DNA from: Gilichinskyi gelida | GTDB taxonomy: Bacteria > Acidobacteriota > Thermoanaerobaculia > Gp7-AA8 | DNA: 64,000 nt | Reading direction: 5' to 3' | Assembly: GCA_038040385.1 (NCBI GenBank) | Contig: JBBPII010000006.1 | Coordinates: forward strand, 186,001-250,000 | Part shown: positions 7,344 through 15,276 of the stretch, piece after piece | Layout: the number at the start of each line of letters is the position of its first letter | How positions within the stretch are numbered: the first letter of the stretch is position 1 | The notes under the pieces: model-generated | Told to the model about the DNA's origin: nothing | What the model saw: the letters and a program-made list of their open reading frames with translations, nothing else | Database searches by the model: none | Program-made: the position numbers and the translations under genes

Positions 7344-9011
7344 ATGCGTAACCGTCTCATCTGTGCGCTATTCTTCGTCGCCGCCGTCCGCTGCACGATG
7401 CCGCCCGCAACTCCATCAGTTTCATTGAACGAAACGATTTTCGCCGGCGGACTCGTCGTTGCCGAGGCGTCACAGACGCCGCGGAAGAACTGGTCGGTGG
7501 TCACGTCTGGCGAGCACATCGTTGCCGTCGGTCCTGCCGATGAGATTCGCGCAGCGCACCCCGCCGCGCGCGTGATCGACGTCACCGGCGCCACGATTTT
7601 GCCCGGCCTCACCGATGCGCACGGGCACCTTTACGGACTCGGCCTTTCGCTGGACACGGTCAGTCTCGTCGGCGCCACATCGTTCGACGAGGTGGTCGCC
7701 CGGGTGAAGGAGCGCGCCGAGCGGGCCCAGCCGGGCGAATGGATCCTCGGCCGCGGCTGGGATCAGAATCGCTGGCCGGTCAAGGATTTCCCGACCGCCG
7801 CCCCGCTCGACGCCGCGGTCCCCGATCATCCCGTCTGGCTGCGGCGAGTCGACGGACACGCCGGCGTCGCGAACACCGCCGCTCTGCGCGCGGCCGGTGT
7901 GACCGCGTCGACACCCGACCCCGAGGGCGGCCGCATCGTGCGCGACGCCAGCGGCAATCCGACCGGCACGTTCGTCGACGCTGCGATGTCCCTCGTCGAC
8001 ACGAAGGTGCCGCCTCCATCGCCCGAGCTGCGCAAGGCGCGGGTGCTCGCGGCAGCGCAGACGATCGCCGCGAACGGTCTGACCGAGATGCACGACGCAG
8101 GCGCCGATGGCTCGACCATCGCCGCGGTGCGGCAGCTCATCGATGAGAAGAAGTTCCCCATCCGCCTCTACACGATGCTCACCGACGACGCGGCGCTGCT
8201 CGACACATGGTTCCGTAGCGGACCGCAGGTGGCCTACGGCAACCGTCACACCGTGCGCGCGGTGAAGCTGTACGCCGACGGCGCCCTCGGCAGCCGCGGC
8301 GCGGCGCTGCTCGCGCCGTACAGCGACGATCCGGGCAACTCCGGGCTGCTGGTGAGCCGGCCGGAGCACCTCGCCGAGGTGGCGAAACGCGCGCACGCCG
8401 CCGGCTTCCAGGTCAACGCCCACGCCATCGGCGATCGCGGCGTGCGCAACGTGATCGACGCCTACGAGCAGGCCGGCGCCGCCGCCAAGGACCGTTTCCG
8501 CATCGAGCACCTGCAGGTCGTCGCGCCGTCCGATTTCCCCCGCCTCGCGCGCAGCGGCATCATCGCCTCCATGCAGCCGACGCACGCGACCTCGGACATG
8601 TATTGGGCTGAAGCCCGCGTCGGCCCGGAGCGGATCAAAGGCGCATACGCCTGGCGCACGGTGCTCGACTCCGGCGCGCGCCTCGCGCTGGGCTCCGACT
8701 TCCCCGTCGAAGCGGTGAATCCCTTCTTCGGCATCCACGCGGCGGTGACGCGTGAGGACCAGAAGGCGTGGCCCGCAGGCGGCTCGTACCCGTCGCAGAA
8801 GCTGACGCTCGCCGAGGCGATCCGCGGCTTCACCCTCGACGCGGCCTTCGCTGCGTTCGAGGAGCAGTCGCGCGGCACCATCGAGCCGGGCAAGCTCGCC
8901 GACCTGACCATCGTCGACGGCGACCTCTTCGCCGTCCCTCCCTCGGAACTGTTCAAGACGAAGGTACGGATGACGGTGGTGGGGGGGGAGGTGGTGTACG
9001 GACCGCGGTGA
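7344..9011 (+). CDS. amidohydrolase family 3 (YtcJ-like) metal-dependent hydrolase
   Basis: 555 aa with an N-terminal hydrophobic signal. The Amidohydrolase_3 fold is shown by LPGLTDAHGHL (first metal His pair), GWDQNRWP, RVDGHAGVAN, AVKLYADGALGSRGA (bridging lysine), VNAHAIGDRG, RIEHLQ, and LGSDFPVE near the end. Substrates of YtcJ-like enzymes are amides or ureas and mostly unknown. TACGAT at 7332-7337 lies 6 nt before the ATG, compatible with a leaderless mRNA. The Cys near residue 17 lacks a good lipobox, so export as a soluble protein is more likely. Confidence 0.88.
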   Translation: MRNRLICALFFVAAVRCTMPPATPSVSLNETIFAGGLVVAEASQTPRKNWSVVTSGEHIVAVGPADEIRAAHPAARVIDVTGATILPGLTDAHGHLYGLGLSLDTVSLVGATSFDEVVARVKERAERAQPGEWILGRGWDQNRWPVKDFPTAAPLDAAVPDHPVWLRRVDGHAGVANTAALRAAGVTASTPDPEGGRIVRDASGNPTGTFVDAAMSLVDTKVPPPSPELRKARVLAAAQTIAANGLTEMHDAGADGSTIAAVRQLIDEKKFPIRLYTMLTDDAALLDTWFRSGPQVAYGNRHTVRAVKLYADGALGSRGAALLAPYSDDPGNSGLLVSRPEHLAEVAKRAHAAGFQVNAHAIGDRGVRNVIDAYEQAGAAAKDRFRIEHLQVVAPSDFPRLARSGIIASMQPTHATSDMYWAEARVGPERIKGAYAWRTVLDSGARLALGSDFPVEAVNPFFGIHAAVTREDQKAWPAGGSYPSQKLTLAEAIRGFTLDAAFAAFEEQSRGTIEPGKLADLTIVDGDLFAVPPSELFKTKVRMTVVGGEVVYGPR

Positions 9012-9042
9012 GGACCCGTCATATCGCGACGCGCTGCGCGAG

Positions 9043-9648
9043 GTGAGCGCGTTCTTCGCGCGAGAAGGCCGAACCTGGGAGACGCTCAAACGCGTCTGTG
9101 ATGCGCTGCGCAGCGAGCGAATCGATCACGCGCTCTACGGGGGCATGGCAAGCGCTCTACACGGATTCAGTCGGTATACCGACACAGTGGAAATCCTCAC
9201 GACTGGTCAAGGTCTCGGTCGCATCCATGCGCGGTTGGTCGGCTGCGGGTACGTGCCGGCGAACGCGGGTGCTCGAAGAACGTTCCGAGACATTCAGACG
9301 GGCGGCCTGGTCATGATCGTCACGGCTGGCGAGTATCCCGGGAACAGAAAACCAAAACCGATCACTTTTCCCGATCCGCGAAGTGCGGCGGTGAAATGCG
9401 AAGGCTATGACGTCTTGCGAGTGCGGGTTCTCATCGAACTGAAGCTGGCGGCGGGTCTATGGACGCCGAACAACCTACGCGATCTCGCCGACGTGCAGGA
9501 TCTCATCTTGGCGCTGGAGCTCGCGCGCGATCTCGGTGAGCAACTCGACACTTCCGTGCGGCATGAGTACTACCGTATTTGGGACGTAGCACAGACTCCC
9601 GATCACTTCGGCCAAGGCGTCAAACCTCGAAGTCCTCAAAGTGCGTGA
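9043..9648 (+). CDS. nucleotidyltransferase-like (AbiEii/MNT-type) hypothetical protein
   Basis: 201 aa from a GTG start. It shows YGGMASALHGFSRYTDTVEI near residues 32-51, which resembles the antitoxin/nucleotidyltransferase fold (GGxAxxxHG...R.T.D), but the second acidic position reads TVEI rather than DLDL, so catalysis is uncertain. The later part RVLIELKLAAGL... DLADVQDLI is typical of AbiEii-like proteins. The frame is open upstream to about 9001, so the start is provisional. Its 3' end overlaps the convergent kinase gene by 29 nt. No partner toxin is visible. Confidence 0.6.
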   Translation: MSAFFAREGRTWETLKRVCDALRSERIDHALYGGMASALHGFSRYTDTVEILTTGQGLGRIHARLVGCGYVPANAGARRTFRDIQTGGLVMIVTAGEYPGNRKPKPITFPDPRSAAVKCEGYDVLRVRVLIELKLAAGLWTPNNLRDLADVQDLILALELARDLGEQLDTSVRHEYYRIWDVAQTPDHFGQGVKPRSPQSA

Positions 9649-10537
9649 GTGCCCGGAACTCCCGGTAGCGCGCGTACACGTCATCGATGGTGATCTCGCG
9701 CAGGTGGTCGAGCGAGAACTTCTCGACCGTGAACGATGCCAGCGTGCTGCCGAAGATGATGGCGCGCCGGAAGTCACGGTCGGTGCCTTCGGGGCACGAC
9801 GCGAGGTAGCCGAGGAAGCCGCCGGCGAAGGTGTCGCCGGCGCCGGTGGGATCGAAGACCGCTTCGAGCGGGTAGGCCGGTGCAGCGAAGACGGCGTCGT
9901 TGGTCAGCATCAGCACGCCATACTCACCGCGCTTGATGACCAGCGTCTTGACGCCGAGCTCGAGGATGCTGCGCGCGCCTTTGATCAGGTTCGCTTCATT
10001 CGTGTACTGCCGCACTTCGGCCTCGTTGATGATGACCAGGTCTACACGACGGAAGACGCGCGTCAGTGCGTCGCGCGCGGTGGCGATCCAGAGGTTCATG
10101 GTGTCGAGCGCCGCGATTCTCGGGCTCTCGCACTGCTCGAGCACTTCCAACTGCAGATCGGGCTCGGCGTTGGCCAGGAAGATGACCGGAGCCTTCCGCT
10201 GCTTCTCGGTGAGCGTCGGGCGGAAGTTGGCGAAGACGTTGAGCTGCGTATCGCGCGTCTTGGCCACGTTGAGGTCGTATCCGTACTCGCCGCTCCAGAA
10301 GAACGACTTCTCGCCGGCGACGCGCTGCAGGCCTTCGAGATCGATGTTTCGTCCGGCGAAAATCGACGCGTCGTCGTCGGTGAAGTCCTCGCCGACCACC
10401 GCCACGAGCTGCACGCGCGAGAAAAAGGATGCAGCGACCGAAAAGTACGTCGCCGAACCGCCGAGGCAGCGGTCGACTTTGCCGAACGGGGTCTGGATGG
10501 CGTCGAAGGCCACCGTCCCGAAAACGGTGATGGTCAT
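9620..10537 (-). CDS. PfkB-family carbohydrate/nucleoside kinase
   Basis: 305 aa ribokinase-fold kinase. The N-terminal glycine motif reads CLGGSATYFSVAA, and the C-terminal PfkB signature with the catalytic base reads DPTGAGDTFAGGFLGYLA. NEAEVRQY and VIKRGEYG are also typical. The ATG overlaps the mtnP stop (TCAT at 10534-10537), so the two are translationally coupled. In this pairing the kinase may act on a nucleoside or on a sugar from purine/methylthioadenosine salvage; the substrate is inferred from context only. Confidence 0.85.
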   Translation of the reverse strand: MTITVFGTVAFDAIQTPFGKVDRCLGGSATYFSVAASFFSRVQLVAVVGEDFTDDDASIFAGRNIDLEGLQRVAGEKSFFWSGEYGYDLNVAKTRDTQLNVFANFRPTLTEKQRKAPVIFLANAEPDLQLEVLEQCESPRIAALDTMNLWIATARDALTRVFRRVDLVIINEAEVRQYTNEANLIKGARSILELGVKTLVIKRGEYGVLMLTNDAVFAAPAYPLEAVFDPTGAGDTFAGGFLGYLASCPEGTDRDFRRAIIFGSTLASFTVEKFSLDHLREITIDDVYARYREFRALTHFEDFEV

Positions 10538-11400
10538 TGAATGTATCTCCCGATGATTGGGGCCAGGTCGCGCTTGAGCGCGGCGGGGATGAGCGAAGGG
10601 TCGGTGACGATCGCGTATTGCAGCGCGCTGGCGCACGCGCAGTCGCGGAGGCGGGCGGCGGCGCGGGGAATGGCGGCCCGGATGATCCTCTGCGCCATCG
10701 CCGCGTTCGCGTGCAGCACTTCGAGGATGCTCTCCACGCTCACGTCGGCGGCCGTCTCGTGCCAGCAGTCGTAGTCGGTGACCAGGGCCATGGTGACGTA
10801 GCAGATCTCCGCCTCGCGCGCGAGCTTGGCCTCCTGCAGGTTGGTCATGCCGATGACGTCCACGCCCCACGATCGGTACAGCGCCGATTCGGCGCGCGTG
10901 GAGAACTGCGGCCCCTCGATGCAGACGTAGACGCCGCCTTCGTGCGCGTAGGCGCCGCACTCCCGCGCCGCGGCGGCCATCAGCTTCGAGGCGCCGGCGC
11001 AGATCGGATCGGCGAACGCCACGTGGCCGACGATGCCGTTGCCGAAGAAGGTGTCGGGGCGATGGCGGGTGCGGTCGATGAACTGGTGCGGGAAGACGAT
11101 GTGCGTCGGCGGGTACTCCTCCTTCATCGAGCCGACGGCGCTCGCGGAGAGGATGGTGTGCGCGCCGAGAAGCTTGAAGCCGTAGATGTTCGCGCGGTAA
11201 TTGAGCTCGCTCGGCGTGCGGCGATGCCCGCGGCCGTGGCGCGAGAGAAAGGCGACGCGCACGCCGTCGATCTCGCCGACGACGAACGGATCGCTCGGCT
11301 CGCCGAAGGGCGTCTCGATCTTGCGCTCGTCGATGACGCGCAGCCCTTCCATTTCGTACAGGCCGGAGCCGCCGATGATGCCGATGGCGATCTCGCTCAT
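10534..11400 (-). CDS. mtnP: S-methyl-5'-thioadenosine phosphorylase
   Basis: 288 aa, the typical length. Phosphorylase signatures: IGIIGGSGLY at the N-terminus, FLSRHGRGHRRTPSELNYRAN (phosphate and ribose contacts), ILSASAVGSMKEE, EGPQFSTRAES, and GMTNLQEAKLAREAEICY. It cleaves methylthioadenosine from polyamine/SAM metabolism to adenine and 5-methylthioribose-1-phosphate. The active-site Asp after VTDYDCW supports an adenosine-type (MTAP) base specificity. First gene of a two-gene unit with the PfkB kinase. Confidence 0.93.
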   Translation of the reverse strand: MSEIAIGIIGGSGLYEMEGLRVIDERKIETPFGEPSDPFVVGEIDGVRVAFLSRHGRGHRRTPSELNYRANIYGFKLLGAHTILSASAVGSMKEEYPPTHIVFPHQFIDRTRHRPDTFFGNGIVGHVAFADPICAGASKLMAAAARECGAYAHEGGVYVCIEGPQFSTRAESALYRSWGVDVIGMTNLQEAKLAREAEICYVTMALVTDYDCWHETAADVSVESILEVLHANAAMAQRIIRAAIPRAAARLRDCACASALQYAIVTDPSLIPAALKRDLAPIIGRYIQ

Positions 11401-11404
11401 GACG

Positions 11405-11493
11405 CGTCATCCTGAGCCGCGGAGACGGCGAAGGATCTCAGGATGTGCAACTCGAGATCCTTCCCCCTCGCTGCGCTCGGGGTCAGGATGACG
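11405..11493. repeat. TCATCCTGA-type palindromic repeat, copy 2
   Basis: Arms CGTCATCCTGAGCCGCGGAG and a matching GGTCAGGATGACGG. It fills the gap between mtnP (start 11400) and the oxidoreductase stop at 11510, both on the minus strand, so here it lies between tandem genes rather than convergent ones. Confidence 0.85.
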
Positions 11494-11509
11494 GTGCGGC
11501 TCCTCTTCT

Positions 11510-12448
11510 TCATCCCTGCAACTTTCTCAACGACTCATCGATGGCCGCCGCAACCCGGTGCGCCAACTCCACCGCCTCCAGGCCGTCCTGCCCGGTCACC
11601 AGCGGCGGTTTGCGCGTGGCGACGCACGCCACGAACGCCTCCAGCTCCGCGCGCAGCGGCTCCTTCTTCTCCACCGTGACGTCGATCGGCTCCACCCCGC
11701 GTTCGCCGAGGCGGAAGCCGTGCACTTCCTGCTCTTTGGTGTCGACGGAGATGTATGCCTTGGTGCTGAAGAAGCGCACTTTGCGCACCCGGTCCTGCGA
11801 GACGCGGCTGGCGGTGAGATTGGCCACCGAGCCGTTGGCCATCTCCAGCCGCACGTTGGTGATGTCGACCTTCGGGGTGAGCACCGCGATGCCGACGGCG
11901 CGGACGTCGACCACCGGCTGCCGCATCAGCGACAGGACGAGATTGAGGTCGTGGATCATGAGGTCAAGCAGCACGTCGACGTCGAGCGAGCGCGGGACGA
12001 AGACGCCGAGCCGTTCTGCGACGATGTAGCGCGCCTCGGCGATGAACGGCGCCACGGCGATGATGGCGGGGTTGTAACGCTCGACGTGGCCGACCTGGAG
12101 GATGCGTCGGCGTCCCGCGGCGAGGTCGATCAGGCGGCGCGCTTCGCCGACGGTCGCGGTGATCGGCTTCTCGACCAGGACGTCGCAGCCCGCCTCGATC
12201 AGCTCGCGCGCCACGTCGAAGTGGGTGGTGGTCGGCGTGGCGACGACCGCGCAGTCGATTTTCGCGGCGAGCGCGGCGATGGAATCGAAGCGGCGGATGC
12301 CGAGGGTCTGCGCGACCTCGGCGGCTGTGGCGTCCTTCGCTTCCACGAAGCCGGCGACGTCCACTTCCGGCATCTCGGTCAGCACGCGGGCGTGCAGCCG
12401 CCCCAGATAGCCGGTGCCGACGACGCCGATGCGCGGTTTGCCCGTCAT
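11510..12448 (-). CDS. Gfo/Idh/MocA-family oxidoreductase linked to lpxA
   Basis: 312 aa. Rossmann N-terminus GVVGTGYLGRLHARVL, then CDVLVEKPITATVGEA (the EKP catalytic lysine region), QVGHVERYNPAI, and VDVLLDLMIHDLNLVLSL. Start ATG 12448 overlaps the lpxA stop, so it is co-translated with lpxA. Gfo/Idh enzymes next to lpxA are known in some bacteria as GnnA, which with aminotransferase GnnB makes UDP-GlcNAc3N for amide-linked lipid A. No gnnB is visible here, so this assignment is only suggestive; a general sugar-nucleotide dehydrogenase is equally possible. Confidence 0.85.
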   Translation of the reverse strand: MTGKPRIGVVGTGYLGRLHARVLTEMPEVDVAGFVEAKDATAAEVAQTLGIRRFDSIAALAAKIDCAVVATPTTTHFDVARELIEAGCDVLVEKPITATVGEARRLIDLAAGRRRILQVGHVERYNPAIIAVAPFIAEARYIVAERLGVFVPRSLDVDVLLDLMIHDLNLVLSLMRQPVVDVRAVGIAVLTPKVDITNVRLEMANGSVANLTASRVSQDRVRKVRFFSTKAYISVDTKEQEVHGFRLGERGVEPIDVTVEKKEPLRAELEAFVACVATRKPPLVTGQDGLEAVELAHRVAAAIDESLRKLQG

Positions 12449-13227
12449 CGGATGAAGCCGCGCTTCTTGGAGGCGCGCACGAACTCCACGAGGTAGCGCG
12501 CTTCGGGAACGGAGCCGAGCTCGGATTCGATCTTCTGCAGCGCGTCGTCGAGCTTTAGCTTCGAGCGCACCAGGATGCGGTAGGCGCGCTGCAGGGCCTC
12601 GATCGATTCCTTCGGCACTCCCTTGCGCTCCAGGCCGATGGTGTTGATGCCGAACGACGTGTTGTCGCGCGGCGAGACGGTCTTCGCGTACGGCAGCACG
12701 TCCTGGGTGCACATGGTGCCGCCGCCGATGAAGGCGTGCTCGCCGACGCGGCAGAACTGGTGCACGGCGGAGAAGGCGCCGATGGTGGCGAAGTCGCCGA
12801 CTTCCACGTGGCCGGCGAGAGTGGCGGAGTTGGCAAAGACGGTGTGCGACCCGACGCGGCAATCGTGCGCCACGTGCGAGTAGACCATGAAGTAATTGTG
12901 GGAGCCGATGATGGTCACGCCGCCGCCGCCCGTCGTGCCACGGTTGATGGACACGAATTCACGGAACGTGTTGTCTTCTCCGATCTCCAGGCGGCTCTCT
13001 TCCCCCTTGAACTTCAGGTCCTGCGGCGGCCCGCCGATGGAACCGTGGCCGTAGAAGTGGTTGCGCTCGCCGATGACCGCGGTTCCTTCAATGCGGGTGT
13101 ATGGGCCGACCGAGGTGCCGGCGCCGATGGTGACGTTCGATCCGATGAGCGCGTACGCGCCGACGTCGACGTCCGCGGCGAGCTCCGCCTCGCTGCTGAC
13201 GATCGCTGTGGGGTGAATTCGAGGCAT
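12445..13227 (-). CDS. lpxA: acyl-[ACP]-UDP-N-acetylglucosamine O-acyltransferase
   Basis: 260 aa, the usual length. Left-handed beta-helix hexapeptide repeats from the N-terminus (IHPTAIVSSEAEL, VGAYALIGSNVTIG). LpxA signatures: IGGPPQDLKFKGE, REFVSINRGT, NYFMVYSHVAHDC with the catalytic His, and SAVHQFCRVGEHAFIGGG. The C-terminal helical domain follows (GLERKGVPKESIEALQRAYR). First committed acylation step of lipid A. Three nucleotides separate it from fabZ. Confidence 0.95.
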   Translation of the reverse strand: MPRIHPTAIVSSEAELAADVDVGAYALIGSNVTIGAGTSVGPYTRIEGTAVIGERNHFYGHGSIGGPPQDLKFKGEESRLEIGEDNTFREFVSINRGTTGGGGVTIIGSHNYFMVYSHVAHDCRVGSHTVFANSATLAGHVEVGDFATIGAFSAVHQFCRVGEHAFIGGGTMCTQDVLPYAKTVSPRDNTSFGINTIGLERKGVPKESIEALQRAYRILVRSKLKLDDALQKIESELGSVPEARYLVEFVRASKKRGFIR

Positions 13228-13230
13228 CGA

Positions 13231-13668
13231 CTATTGCGGCCTTTCTGTCATGACGCTGAGCATTTCCGCCTCGGCGACGACGACTCCGTCCACGGTGGCC
13301 ACGCCGCGCATGCGGACGGTGTTCGATCGCGTCTGGATCACTTCGCACTCCAGGCGGAGCTGGTCGCCGGGAACCACCGGGCGGCGGAATCGCGCCTTGT
13401 CGATGCCGCCGAAGAGGAAGAGCTTGCGGTCGCGGTCTTCGATACCCTGCAGGAAGAGCACGGCGCAGCACTGCGCCATGGCCTCCACGATCAGCACGCC
13501 GGGCATGACCGGCGCGCCGGGGAAGTGTCCCTGAAAGAACTGCTCGTTCGCCGAGACGTTCTTGAGGCCGACGACCTTTTTCCCCGACTCGATCTCCAGG
13601 ATGCGGTCGATGAGCAGCATCGGATAGCGATGCGGCAGGATCTTCATGATGTCGTTGATCGTCAGCAT
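13231..13668 (-). CDS. fabZ: 3-hydroxyacyl-[ACP] dehydratase
   Basis: 145 aa hot-dog-fold dehydratase: ILPHRYPMLLIDRI near the N-terminus, NEQFFQGHFPGAPVMPGVL with the catalytic His, and EAMAQCCAVL with the catalytic Glu. Start ATG 13668 lies 2 nt after the lpxD stop; an upstream in-frame alternative at 13704 would extend into lpxD and add no family residues. FabZ removes water from 3-hydroxyacyl-ACP and competes with LpxA/LpxD for the same pool, which explains the conserved clustering. Confidence 0.94.
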   Translation of the reverse strand: MLTINDIMKILPHRYPMLLIDRILEIESGKKVVGLKNVSANEQFFQGHFPGAPVMPGVLIVEAMAQCCAVLFLQGIEDRDRKLFLFGGIDKARFRRPVVPGDQLRLECEVIQTRSNTVRMRGVATVDGVVVAEAEMLSVMTERPQ

Positions 13669-13670
13669 CG

Positions 13671-14612
13671 CTACTCGCTCTCCTTCACCGTTCGCTTGGA
13701 CCATTTCTTCATCAGGGCCTCGCGCCGTGCGAAGTCGCGGAACGGAATGGCGGGAACGCCCATCACCTTCATGTCGGCCGGCACGTCATCGAGGAGCACA
13801 GCGCTCTTGGCCGCGATCTGCACACGATCGCCGATCTTGAGGTGGCCCGAGACGCCCGACTGGCCGGCGACGACCACGTAGTCGCCGAGCTCGGCCGACC
13901 CGGCGATGCCCACCTGAGCCACCAGCAGGCAGTGCCGGCCGATCTTCGCGCCGTGGCCGATCATGACCTGATCGTCGAGCTTCGTCCCCTCGCCGATCAC
14001 CGTCTCGCCGATCGCCGCGCGGTCGATGGTGCAGCCGGCTCCGATCTCCACGTCGTCGCCGATGCGGACCATGCCGATCTGCGGCACTTTGCGATGGCGG
14101 CCGTTGTCGACCACGAAGCCGTAGCCGTCCGCGCCGATGACCGTGCCGCTGTGAATGATGCAGCGCTTGCCGATGACGCTTCGCGGATAGATCGAAACGT
14201 TCGGATGGATCACCGTGTCGTCGCCGATGACGACGTCGTCGCCGACGCTGGTGAATGCCCCGATGCCGACGTTCGCGCCGAGGGTCGCCGAGGGGGAGAT
14301 CGAGGCGAGCGGCGAGACGCCGGCGGTGCCCGAGCGCGGCGTGAACCAGCGCTCGATCACCATGGCCCAGGCCAGGTAGGGGTTGGCGACGCGGATGTAG
14401 CGGCGGTCGTCGCCCGCCAGGTCGTTGGCCACCAGAATCGCGCCGGCCTTGGTGGTCGCCACCTGCGCGGTGTACTTCCGATTGGAGAGGAAGCTCAACT
14501 GGTCGTCGCCGGCATCGGCGAGCGCCGCCACGCCGCGGATGGAGCGGTCGGGCGGGCCGTCGTAGCGACCGCCGACCAGCTCGACGATGTCCTTGATGGA
14601 GACTGCTGGCAC
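13671..14612 (-). CDS. lpxD: UDP-3-O-(3-hydroxyacyl)glucosamine N-acyltransferase
   Basis: 313 aa with GTG 14612. N-terminal uridine-binding domain (IKDIVELVGGRYDG, DQLSFLSNRKYTAQV), then a long hexapeptide beta-helix with the LpxD signature GADGYGFVVDNGRHRKVPQ and IGMVRIGDDVEIGAGCTIDR, catalytic His in DDQVMIGHGAKIG, and GVSGHLKIGDRVQIAA. An ATG further up (frame open to 14666) would start inside the terminator hairpin of ompH, so I reject it. TACAAT at 14621-14626 lies 8 nt upstream of the GTG, consistent with its own leaderless promoter. Confidence 0.92.
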   Translation of the reverse strand: MPAVSIKDIVELVGGRYDGPPDRSIRGVAALADAGDDQLSFLSNRKYTAQVATTKAGAILVANDLAGDDRRYIRVANPYLAWAMVIERWFTPRSGTAGVSPLASISPSATLGANVGIGAFTSVGDDVVIGDDTVIHPNVSIYPRSVIGKRCIIHSGTVIGADGYGFVVDNGRHRKVPQIGMVRIGDDVEIGAGCTIDRAAIGETVIGEGTKLDDQVMIGHGAKIGRHCLLVAQVGIAGSAELGDYVVVAGQSGVSGHLKIGDRVQIAAKSAVLLDDVPADMKVMGVPAIPFRDFARREALMKKWSKRTVKESE

Positions 14613-14620
14613 GGGCGCGG

Positions 14621-14626
14621 ATTGTA
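14621..14626 (-). promoter_or_regulatory. putative -10 box of lpxD (TACAAT)
   Basis: TACAAT on the minus strand, 8 nt before the lpxD GTG and directly after the ompH terminator. No clear -35. The spacing matches other TANNNT-like boxes in the window. Confidence 0.45.
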
Positions 14627-14635
14627 CTGGAGTGC

Positions 14636-14664
14636 AAAAAAAAGCGGCGGCCTCAGGCCGCCGC
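14636..14664 (-). terminator. Rho-independent terminator of bamA-ompH
   Basis: Read on the minus strand: a GC-rich hairpin at 14664-14644 (GCGGCGGCC / GGCCGCCGC with a 3-nt loop) followed by eight T (14643-14636), 24 nt after the ompH stop. A textbook intrinsic terminator. It separates bamA-ompH from lpxD-fabZ-lpxA. Confidence 0.92.
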
Positions 14665-14687
14665 ACTCGGAAAGCGATTGAAAGGGG

Positions 14688-15230
14688 TTACTTCTTCGCG
14701 GCAGCCGCTGCGGGCGTGGTGGCCATCTCGTTGAAGCGCTTCACCACGGTGTCGGTGATGTCGATGGCGTCGGAGGCGTAGACCAGACCCGACTCGAACT
14801 TGTTGAAGATCGCGGCCAGGCCCATCTCTTTGCCGACGGCGTCGATGACCGGCTTGATCTTGGCTTCCAGTCCCTGCAGCTCTTTGTCGCGGGCCTCGCC
14901 AACCTCGCGGTCGGCATCCTGCGCGAAGCGCTGCATGGCGATTTTCTTGTCGGAGAGCTGCTTGGTGAGATCGGCGAGCTTCTCTTCGCTCAAGGAGAGC
15001 TTCTTCTCGTTGATCTCCTTGTCGAGGGCCGCGGCGTCTTCGTCCATCTTCTTGGCGCGGGCGATGCGCTCTTCCTGCAGCTTCTTGAGCTTTTCGTACG
15101 ACGCCTTGCCGGCGGTCGAGCTCATCAGAACCTTGTTGACATCGATGACCGCGACGCGCGCGGGAGCGCTCTGCGCGAAGGTCGGAACGGCGAGCGCCGC
15201 AACCGCGAGCGAAACGAGAAACTTCTTCAT
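14688..15230 (-). CDS. skp: OmpH/Skp-family periplasmic chaperone
   Basis: 180 aa. Signal peptide MKKFLVSLAVAALAVPTFAQ, then ARVAVIDVNKVLMSS, a long charged coiled coil (about residues 45-120: KLKKLQEERIARAKKMDED), and the OmpH C-terminal core VGKEMGLAAIFNKF / YASDAIDITDTVVKRFN. Skp/OmpH holds unfolded outer-membrane proteins for BamA, whose gene is directly upstream. AAGGAGATTCC precedes the ATG. Confidence 0.92.
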   Translation of the reverse strand: MKKFLVSLAVAALAVPTFAQSAPARVAVIDVNKVLMSSTAGKASYEKLKKLQEERIARAKKMDEDAAALDKEINEKKLSLSEEKLADLTKQLSDKKIAMQRFAQDADREVGEARDKELQGLEAKIKPVIDAVGKEMGLAAIFNKFESGLVYASDAIDITDTVVKRFNEMATTPAAAAAKK

Positions 15231-15276
15231 GGAATCTCCTTTGATTGCGTTGGACAGAACCTAAATCGCCGCCTCT

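Noticed and set aside
9043..9648. Complete AbiE-type toxin-antitoxin system
   Set aside because: Only one nucleotidyltransferase-like gene with degenerate acidic residues is present; no partner gene on the same strand.
13671..14666. lpxD start at 14666
   Set aside because: That start lies inside the intrinsic terminator of ompH and adds residues not seen in the family; GTG 14612 is preferred.
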